Assembly: GCA_036677805.1 (NCBI GenBank)
Contig: JAVBVS010000017.1
Location: 25,037 to 89,036, forward strand
Direction of reading: 5' to 3'
Origin: SIG78 sp036677805
GTDB lineage: Bacteria; Verrucomicrobiota; Lentisphaeria; Victivallales; Victivallaceae
DNA: 64,000 nucleotides
Shown: in pieces, positions 1 through 7,372 of the stretch
Numbering within the stretch: position 1 is the first letter of the stretch
How the letters are laid out: each line of letters starts with the position of its first letter
Notes under the pieces: model-generated
What the model saw: the letters and a program-made list of their open reading frames with translations, nothing else
The model's database searches: none
What the model was told of the DNA's origin: nothing
Made by a program: the position numbers and the translations under genes

Positions 1-1522
1 ATTCCAGAAAGCCGACGGCGAGGAACAGCGTATTGACACCGCCTTCCTCAAGATCTGTTTTGCTCTGACGGTACAAACCAGTCAGACGCCGCATCATTTC
101 GAGCGGAGGAAGCAGCGTCCACAGCCGCCGCTGAGAAAGCTCTTTGTCGAGCAGAAGCTTGATTTCATTTTTGACTTCACTGTTGCGCAGCATGGCAAGA
201 TCGTGCAAATCTTTTTCGCCGAGCAGATTGGAAAGCGGATTAAGGGAAAGCGTTTCGTCCGCGGCAATTTTGTCCTCCAGTATCGTGATATCGGGACAGG
301 CGATCGGAATCACCTGTCTGTTGTCGCGCACGTTCAGAAGCCGGTTGCGAAGCGAAAGGTCCAGAAGTTTCTGCGTCCAGCGTACCACACGCCCGGAACG
401 CTCCAGCTTATTTTCCAGTTTGGAAAGATCGACTTCCTGCTGTAAAAGCCGTTTATGCTCCTCTCCCAATTGATTGACCTTTCGCTCCGGCAAAACGAAT
501 TCAATCCCGTTGACGCTGCGCTGAAGCGGCAGCGGGCGGATCCCGCTGTAACGGGTGCGCACAATGTCGATGGCGCATTGAAAATCGCCGTCAATATTGA
601 GATGTTCCGCACGGGCAGCGGTTTCGGCGACGGAAAAAGTCGCGTCGCCGGTGACCATCGTGGTTTCAATCACGAGAAATTCATCCAAGTCGACCAATTT
701 GCGAATTGTCTGCAAATCATCCATGGGAATATCGGGGAAATACCGATCAATTAAATGACATCCGATATAGGCATGTCCGTTTTGAAGCATGATGACCGGA
801 TGCAGTCCGCATTGCTCCATGGCCGAGGCAAATAGAATAGCGGTGTCAAGACACGTTCCGAGGCGGTATTGATAAACGGCGTCGGCAAAGCGAATGCGCT
901 GCCCCGGCGTGCCGAAGGACGACGCCGGATTGGAATAGTGAATTCCCCACGAGTGAATGGCCCGATAAATAGCGGAACAGATTTCATAAACCCGCGTTTT
1001 ATCCGCCTGATACCCCTGAATGGATGGATATCCGGTTGCTTTTTGCAATTCATCCGCGACAACAGCTTGAAGGTGATTGACGACATCCAGATTGGGGGTA
1101 ACGAAGGATGCCAGCAATTCGGGCATAACAACAAGTCCGAGCCATTGATCGGCGGCAAACGCTTCCACTTCGTATTCACCGAAAAACAACTTTTCGTCGC
1201 CGCTGTGAATTCCGAGTCTGAGTTTGCCTTTCATCGCCTCGGTGAGCGTGGAAAGGATCATATAATCCAATTCAATCCCCAGATCGTGAAGCGGTAATTC
1301 TTCGCCGTTTTTGAGCGATTCGATATGAACCGTTTTGGGCAGAATAAACGCCGGATTCGCTGAAAATTCGCATTGGATGTCAGACAAATCGCGCCCAAGA
1401 TCATTTTTCAACTTCAGTTCGGAAACAACCGGTAAGGCGTTCTGCTGCAACGCCAAGTTAAAAAACGGAACAAACACAAGTTCTGCGGAAAAATTCATAT
1501 CCGATTGTTGATTCGCATCCAT
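1..1522 (-). CDS. DUF4011-family superfamily 1 helicase, N-terminal part (runs off left edge)
   Basis: The minus-strand frame is open from ATG 1522 to the window edge (507 codons), with a G-rich ribosome site just upstream. Around residues 383-400 the motif LLDLSLRNRLLN is the hallmark of the DUF4011 domain, which in this family precedes an SF1 (Upf1-like) helicase core and often a Vsr/MTES-type nuclease and DUF3320. Before it, residues about 200-290 hold GTCLDTAILFA (Cys224) and NGHAY (His250), a transglutaminase-like Cys/His arrangement typical of the N-terminus of these proteins. The helicase motifs lie outside the window and are not seen. Relatives occur in predicted phage-defence islands; a defence role here is inference. 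IS630 and glycosyltransferase remnants lie directly upstream. An internal ATG eight codons in is an alternative start. Confidence 0.85.
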   Translation of the reverse strand, partial: MDANQQSDMNFSAELVFVPFFNLALQQNALPVVSELKLKNDLGRDLSDIQCEFSANPAFILPKTVHIESLKNGEELPLHDLGIELDYMILSTLTEAMKGKLRLGIHSGDEKLFFGEYEVEAFAADQWLGLVVMPELLASFVTPNLDVVNHLQAVVADELQKATGYPSIQGYQADKTRVYEICSAIYRAIHSWGIHYSNPASSFGTPGQRIRFADAVYQYRLGTCLDTAILFASAMEQCGLHPVIMLQNGHAYIGCHLIDRYFPDIPMDDLQTIRKLVDLDEFLVIETTMVTGDATFSVAETAARAEHLNIDGDFQCAIDIVRTRYSGIRPLPLQRSVNGIEFVLPERKVNQLGEEHKRLLQQEVDLSKLENKLERSGRVVRWTQKLLDLSLRNRLLNVRDNRQVIPIACPDITILEDKIAADETLSLNPLSNLLGEKDLHDLAMLRNSEVKNEIKLLLDKELSQRRLWTLLPPLEMMRRLTGLYRQSKTDLEEGGVNTLFLAVGFLE

Positions 1523-1799
1523 TGACAACATCCCCCCAATTATTGAAGTAAATTCAGATTGTTGATCCGGTAATCCGTTATAAAAGAATTCATTCTACTG
1601 ACAACCATAGAGAAAAAGATCAGGTTCCCGATGAAAGGCCTCCGTCCCTGATCCACCAAAGATAGTGTGAAGCAAGGGTTCCATATGAGGAATAGCGCCG
1701 ACGATATTTCTCAAACTCTGATTCAGTTAAGCTATCAAGGTCGTTCAGTATCATAATGACGCGCCGAATGCTGATGTCTTTTATCGTATCGGCAATTAA
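1523..1799. other. Intergenic strip with a short unassigned open stretch
   Basis: No intact gene is seen. On the minus strand, downstream of and in frame with the IS630 remnant's stop, the frame stays open from 1799 to the TGA at 1620-1622; the best start in it is ATG 1754 (44 residues, beginning MILNDLDSLTESEFEKY). It has no clear ribosome site and I do not recognise it. It could be the tail of a gene broken by the insertion element. Confidence 0.3.
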
Positions 1800-2580
1800 T
1801 TAGTTTGCATATCTAACCGTCTCGGAATGGAAAAGACGAATGGTGCATTCTGAATCCCGGGTTACGTTTCCCATATGATTTGGGGCATGCTCTTCAATCT
1901 TTCCCATTGTCCTGCCCAGAGATTTATTGTTCAAGTTCGCTTTCTAAATCCCGATTGAGATATTCGGATTCAGATCCGGACTGTAACTCGGCAGGTAGAA
2001 CAGTTTTATGAACGCTGGTTGCTCGATCAGAAAATCATTCAGCGCTTTGCTGTGGTGTACCCGCAGATTGTCTGAAATCAGGAAAACTTTCCATTCATTG
2101 CTCCAAATGATACGCTCCATGAATTCCATCAGTTTCTGCGCTGACATGGTTTCCCGGTAGAACATGAAATGAACTTTCCCCTGCTTGGAAATCACACTGA
2201 TCATATTGATTTTTTCGGGAACCAGGCTCGCCTTTTGAACCCTTGATATGCGATCTTACGGATTGACGCGTCCCAGGCGCAAACGGCAATTTCAACTGAT
2301 CCGGGCAGTGATCTTCTAGGTCTTTGCGAATCTGCGCTTCCTCGTGCGCCGACAATCTCCGGCAACAGCCCACCGGGCGTCCGCGCTGTTGCGTTTTCTG
2401 CGTCCGGCTTCCAGCTTTCTCCCAATGCCGAATCCATTCGCTGGCAGTGTTACGATGGGTCCCGGCTGCCTCGATTTCCTGATACGTTTTGTATTTGCCA
2501 CTCCGATAGGGTCGGATGACAAATTTACGCCATTCTTCCAGAGCGGCACTGACGAATTTTCGGGCGTCTGCTGTTTCCAT
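1800..2580 (-). pseudogene. IS630-family transposase, decayed (frameshifts and internal deletion)
   Basis: Pieces of one IS630 transposase lie in different minus-strand frames. The N-terminal piece starts near ATG 2580 (METADARKF) and keeps the helix-turn-helix part (TYQEIEAAGTHRNTASEW) and the conserved DHCPDQLKLPF motif. A C-terminal piece carries VHFMFYRETMSAQKLMEF, FLISDNLRVHH and LPSYSPDLNPN, the last two catalytic-region motifs of the family. After DLNPN a frameshift leads to the usual tail (GRTMGKI to the RYAN end, stop 1800-1802). The middle, about 100 residues with the first catalytic Asp, is missing. The element cannot be autonomous. I could not place terminal inverted repeats. Confidence 0.85.
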
Positions 2581-2726
2581 AACCGGTATTGTACCACTGT
2601 AAAACAAAAATGCAAATTATTTATTGCCGAATCTGTAACATCAAGCAGCGGGATACAGCCATTACTGCGCTGATTTTCGCTGAATAATGCTTTCGGTCAA
2701 GGTCATGCACAACTGAAATCGGTGAT

Positions 2727-3300
2727 TCATAAGGAGTAGCTCACGCATCTGACAGCGGATGAATTCCGGGAGAAAATCATGGACCGTTGTACGATGAAAT
2801 TCCCCGGAAACAAGAACAGCTCGACAAAGATTTTGGCAAGCAGCGGCGACCAGTTCAGAGCTTTCTGCACTCAGATGATCCCCCGATAGAGCCCGAAAAC
2901 AAGGCGATGGCCAACAGGCAGAATTGCACGATTTTCCTGTAGTCCCCGCCTTCCGCGTGAAATACCTTGCTGCGATTGAGCAGAAAATTCAAGGAAACAC
3001 TTGGTCCCCGCGCCGCAATCAGGGCGGAAAGCACATGAGATGAGATCAAGAATACGATCGCAAAAATGACATAATCCACCAGACTGCAGATCGGCGAGGA
3101 CAGTGTAAAACGCAGGAAGACCGCATAGATTCGCAGTGGGTCCCGGAATGGATTGAAATGGGAGCAGCGGCTGTTATCCTCATAAATGGTCTGAATCGGT
3201 ACTTGTACGATCGAAACACTAGGTCAACTCCATCGGTAAGGCTTCGAGCTGAAATTCGTAACGGGAACTGGCAATCCCCGGACTTGGACGGGTTTCTATC
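2727..3300 (-). pseudogene. Decayed GT2 glycosyltransferase-GtrA fusion, C-terminal remnant
   Basis: Minus-strand fragments in shifting frames together match the end of a polyprenol-phosphate sugar transferase fused to a GtrA membrane domain. From upstream: SRYEFQLEALPMEL, then VSIVQVPIQTIYEDNSRCSHFNP and FRDPLRIYAVFLRF (the GT2-to-membrane linker), then SPICSLVDYVIFAIVFL and SVSLNFLLNRSKVFHAEG (GtrA helices 1-2), then after a stop at 2855 and a frameshift, LLAKIFVELFLFPGNFIVQR (last GtrA helix), ending at 2727. At least two frameshifts are present and the catalytic GT2 domain is absent. In life such proteins flip or transfer lipid-linked sugars in the inner membrane. The remnant adjoins the IS630 scar, so insertion and deletion probably destroyed it. 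Confidence 0.75.
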
Positions 3301-3377
3301 AAAGTAGACGGGGGGCTATCGTAAAATCGCTATCCGCATTCCCCGGGGACGGTGAAAAAAATTTTATGTATTTATCC

Positions 3378-3405
3378 TTGACAAACCTTTTTAGAAAGGT
3401 ATATT
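3378..3405 (+). promoter_or_regulatory. Sigma70-type promoter of the cluster 1 regulator
   Basis: TTGACA at 3378-3383 and TATATT at 3400-3405 are separated by 16 bp, 22 bp upstream of the GntR-type regulator's start and just before its AAGGAG ribosome site (3413-3418). Confidence 0.7.
3385..3400. promoter_or_regulatory. Inverted repeat between -35 and -10, candidate autoregulatory operator
   Basis: ACCTTT-TTAG-AAAGGT is a perfect 6-bp dyad filling the spacer of the promoter at 3378-3405. Its position would block RNA polymerase when bound. The gene behind it is itself a GntR-type regulator, so autorepression is the simple reading (inference). Confidence 0.5.
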
Positions 3406-3426
3406 AATATTTAAGGAGACAAAAAA

Positions 3427-4503
3427 ATGATGGTTCGAGGAAAAACTCAAGCTGTGGTTCAGGAGTTGCGTGCTCGAATTCACTCCGGCGTATGGGAGCT
3501 GGGTGAAAAATTGGAAAGCGTGCCCCGTCTGGCCGCCCAACTTGGAACTACGGTGACCACGGTAACCAAGGCATTCGATCGGCTGGAAGAACAGGGACTG
3601 ATTGAACGGCTCAATGGGCTGGGGGTATTTGTGCGCCGCAAGCCGGGCCGTCGTTACGCGTTGGTATTTGATTCTGCGATTCCCGGTGAAACCTTCACTC
3701 ATGCCGTGTTGTTTTTGAAATACTTTTGCGAGGTCGCCAAAGAAACCGGCAATGAGTGTACTGTTTTCAACAATATTGACAATGCCGAAGATTGTCGACG
3801 ATTGAGCAAAGCGCTGCAGCTTGGCGAATACGACGTAATCGTAATCGCCAGCGCCTATCTGGCAGAACACCATGAGGAATACCTGTCGAAACCGGGCATG
3901 CTCACGATAGGACTTTACCCGTACAAATGGCTGGCCCGCTGCGTTTGTTTTGTCGATGATCTGGTGAGGCCCGGGACTATTTGGCTCAGGGCGCACGGTT
4001 GTACCCGGATTGCGCTGATTACCCGAAACGATGAAATTTCAACTTTGTCTGTCCCGGAGGTCAGCTCGCCCAAAGCGATTTACCAGGCTCTATGCGCCGA
4101 ACAGCATCCTTGTTGCAGTCCGGAACTATTGCGCCAAGCCCCGCTGAGCTCTCAAGGCGGATATGTCGCGGCCAATGAATTGCTCCGAAGGGTGGAACCG
4201 GGTGCCCGTTTGGGCATTATCAGCGTTGACTCCTTGCTGACGCACGGAATTCTGACTGCGCTGCTTCAGCAGGGGCGAGCGCCGGGAGATGATGTTTTTC
4301 TGATTTCGCACAGCAATTTGGGGTCGGCAGTTTCAGAATTTTCATTGCCGCTGCCGATATTTGCAGCCGATATTCGCGCTCAGGCCAAAACAATCCTCAC
4401 GCTTGCGGACCGTCATTTGGCCGGCATTGCCGCTATGAACGGAACCGTGTTCCTGCCCATGCCGATTCAGGAACCTCAGGAGTGTCGACGTTTACAACCA
4501 TAG
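3427..4503 (+). CDS. GntR-type transcriptional regulator with LacI-like sensor domain
   Basis: The 358-residue protein has a GntR winged helix at residues about 5-70 (SVPRLAAQLGTTVTTVTKAFDRLEEQGLIER is the recognition region) followed by a roughly 280-residue type-1 periplasmic-binding-like domain that should bind a sugar. It is a cytoplasmic DNA-binding protein, by family usually a sugar-responsive repressor. The start has a good ribosome site (AAGGAG, 8 bp spacing). It heads cluster 1 on the same strand: the next gene starts 12 bp after its stop, so it is probably co-transcribed with the genes it controls. The promoter contains a dyad that may be its own operator. The ligand cannot be told from sequence. 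Confidence 0.85.
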   Translation: MMVRGKTQAVVQELRARIHSGVWELGEKLESVPRLAAQLGTTVTTVTKAFDRLEEQGLIERLNGLGVFVRRKPGRRYALVFDSAIPGETFTHAVLFLKYFCEVAKETGNECTVFNNIDNAEDCRRLSKALQLGEYDVIVIASAYLAEHHEEYLSKPGMLTIGLYPYKWLARCVCFVDDLVRPGTIWLRAHGCTRIALITRNDEISTLSVPEVSSPKAIYQALCAEQHPCCSPELLRQAPLSSQGGYVAANELLRRVEPGARLGIISVDSLLTHGILTALLQQGRAPGDDVFLISHSNLGSAVSEFSLPLPIFAADIRAQAKTILTLADRHLAGIAAMNGTVFLPMPIQEPQECRRLQP

Positions 4504-4515
4504 GGAGCTTTCGCA

Positions 4516-6570
4516 ATGTCGCGAACAAATTGTGCTGTGGAATGCTGGATATGGACGGAGTTGCTGGCTTTCGACCGCGATCTCCCGGATTGCGGAGTCG
4601 GGCAGTACCTGCGGGATGTCAATATGCCGGTTGACGGCATTTCGCTCTTGCTGGGTTCTCCCGACTTCATTCTGCTGCATGGAGATTCCGGGGTGGAAGA
4701 TCCGCTGTTTCCTGATGTGGCCAGCCGTTTCGGTCATGAAAGCAATGGCATCCGCTACCGACAGCCTTGGACCGGCTGCGATCTGATGCGCTTGATCGGT
4801 GTACTTCATCAAAATCGGATCAAGGTGCTGGTTCAGGTGTTTGCCGCCGGCAGTCATAACCGATTTCATCGGGAATTTCTCGCCATGCATCCGGAAACGG
4901 CGGTGGTTTATTATGGACAGGGACCGACCGCCGCGGAAGATATGTTGTCCCGCCTCAATGATGGAAGATATTTGGAAGATATTTTCGCCGAAAAGCTGGC
5001 GGCAGTCCTGAAAACGTATGATTTCGATGGATGGCACGGTGCGGACTGGTTCGGGCCGGGAGGGTCGCTGGGCGGCAACTGTTCGGATAATCTTTTCCGG
5101 CAGTTCGCCGAATGGCGCGGCCATTGTGAATGGGCTCCGAACTGCGATCACGACATTCAACTGCTGACGGAGCGGGTCAACCGGGTTTGGCATCACTGTT
5201 TCAATGAATGGAACAATTTCATAACGGAGCGCTGGACCCGCTTCTGGGACAAAATGATTGATGTCGTGCATCGTCACGGTGGCGTGACGATGATGAATTC
5301 GGGGAATACGCGAGGCGTATTTGAATCCCGGTGTCATCTGGGCTTTGATTACCCGACGGTCGCCGCCGCAGGAGTCGACTATCTGGTCGTTGAAACCGTC
5401 GGCAATAATTTTGGATTGATCAAAGGGTGTGATGATTATCGCAATGCATATCGTGCCGCTTTGGCCGAGTACGCCGCAGTGCTGCCGGATGCCACCAAAC
5501 TGCTTTTTCTTCATTGCGTCCGTGATGTCATCGAGGCGTATGACGTCATGAAACATGCCCCGGCTGCACTTGAAGCGGAATTCCACGAATTGACCTCTCT
5601 TCGCCGCCGTGATTCTTCAGGGACGCTCCGACGGTCAGCCGCCGGATTTCTGGTCTGTCTGGGCGATGCCATCAAAACCGAAGAGTGGCGACAGATCAAG
5701 CGCTGGCGGCAACGGTCCGAAGCGCTTGCCGTCACCGCAGCCGGCGAATGGCGCTGGCTGTGCAGTGCGGAGGCGGGAAATGCCTGGCGCGATTTATGGC
5801 GAGAGACCGGTAGAGTGCCAGCCTATCGGCAGATTGCCGCATTGACGGCAAACGGGGTGGATATTGCCGAAACAACAACAGAGTTTCAAGCGGCTATGCC
5901 GGAGTTGCCAACGGTAATTCCCGACTTTGATCTTCTCCCCGAGAGCATACGCAATGCAATTCTGGCAGACGGGCGGCAACCCCTGCTGCTGCTGGGAGAA
6001 GAAAAATTGCCGGGCCATCTTGTGGCCGCGGTACGGGTTTCTCCGGCAAGGACCTTTGGCGCGTCGCTATGGAACCCGGTTCTGCCGATGGCGTCCCCGT
6101 TGTCTATGTTCAGCGCCGCTGATGGGTTCCGGTCTGATGAGAATTATCAGGGAACCTCTATTTTCAATCGCATTCCTTCCATCGACATACCTCAGGATTT
6201 TTATGTTTGTGTGGCTGAAGAAATGAACCGGCAAAGTCTTGCATTCCGGCAATTGCGAATGTTGCCGCGGGGACGCTGTGAGGATGCCAAAGACAAGTTG
6301 CGAACAGAACTGCTCCAGACCGAAGACGGTATCGCAGTCGCAATCTATTCTTCGAGCAAAACTTATACGACGGCCTCTCTACGGCTGACACCGCCTTGCA
6401 ACCATGTCATTTTGGCGGGGGAGTTTCCGATGGCTGTGTTGAAGAGCGATGAAACCGGTATCATCCGGACCACTGAACCACTGACTCCATTTCATATTGC
6501 ACCTGAAGGCGTTGCCATTGTACTGGCATCCTTGAATCCTGTACCGCAAGAGGACAGGAGTCCGCAATAA
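4516..6570 (+). CDS. Putative glycoside hydrolase-like TIM-barrel protein, unknown family
   Basis: This 684-residue protein has no signal peptide and no family I can name with certainty. Residues about 90-330 look like a TIM barrel: DLMRLIGVLHQNRIKVLVQVF, then YDFDGWHGADWFGPGG, then a stretch ending RHGGVTMMNSGNTRG; DGWHGADWFGP resembles a strand-end active-site loop of glycosidase-like barrels. The C-terminal third seems beta-rich. A GGGAG ribosome site lies 8 bp before ATG 4516, and the gene follows the regulator by 12 bp, so it belongs to the same operon. A cytoplasmic enzyme acting on the imported product of the secreted enzymes downstream is plausible but unproved. No catalytic residue can be assigned. 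Confidence 0.7.
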   Translation: MSRTNCAVECWIWTELLAFDRDLPDCGVGQYLRDVNMPVDGISLLLGSPDFILLHGDSGVEDPLFPDVASRFGHESNGIRYRQPWTGCDLMRLIGVLHQNRIKVLVQVFAAGSHNRFHREFLAMHPETAVVYYGQGPTAAEDMLSRLNDGRYLEDIFAEKLAAVLKTYDFDGWHGADWFGPGGSLGGNCSDNLFRQFAEWRGHCEWAPNCDHDIQLLTERVNRVWHHCFNEWNNFITERWTRFWDKMIDVVHRHGGVTMMNSGNTRGVFESRCHLGFDYPTVAAAGVDYLVVETVGNNFGLIKGCDDYRNAYRAALAEYAAVLPDATKLLFLHCVRDVIEAYDVMKHAPAALEAEFHELTSLRRRDSSGTLRRSAAGFLVCLGDAIKTEEWRQIKRWRQRSEALAVTAAGEWRWLCSAEAGNAWRDLWRETGRVPAYRQIAALTANGVDIAETTTEFQAAMPELPTVIPDFDLLPESIRNAILADGRQPLLLLGEEKLPGHLVAAVRVSPARTFGASLWNPVLPMASPLSMFSAADGFRSDENYQGTSIFNRIPSIDIPQDFYVCVAEEMNRQSLAFRQLRMLPRGRCEDAKDKLRTELLQTEDGIAVAIYSSSKTYTTASLRLTPPCNHVILAGEFPMAVLKSDETGIIRTTEPLTPFHIAPEGVAIVLASLNPVPQEDRSPQ

Positions 6571-6702
6571 TAACAGCGCAGCGTACTTTGCAATCATTCA
6601 ACCATGAAACTACAGAAAGAGAAGGTTGCCATGAAGTCACCCGGCAAAAAAAACGAGAGCAGGAGGGTTGCCATGAAAGACGTTACAGAAAGGAAAGCTG
6701 CC

Positions 6703-7344
<642 letters not shown>

Positions 7345-7372
7345 AATCAGTCATTTCAAGGAGTAAAATACA

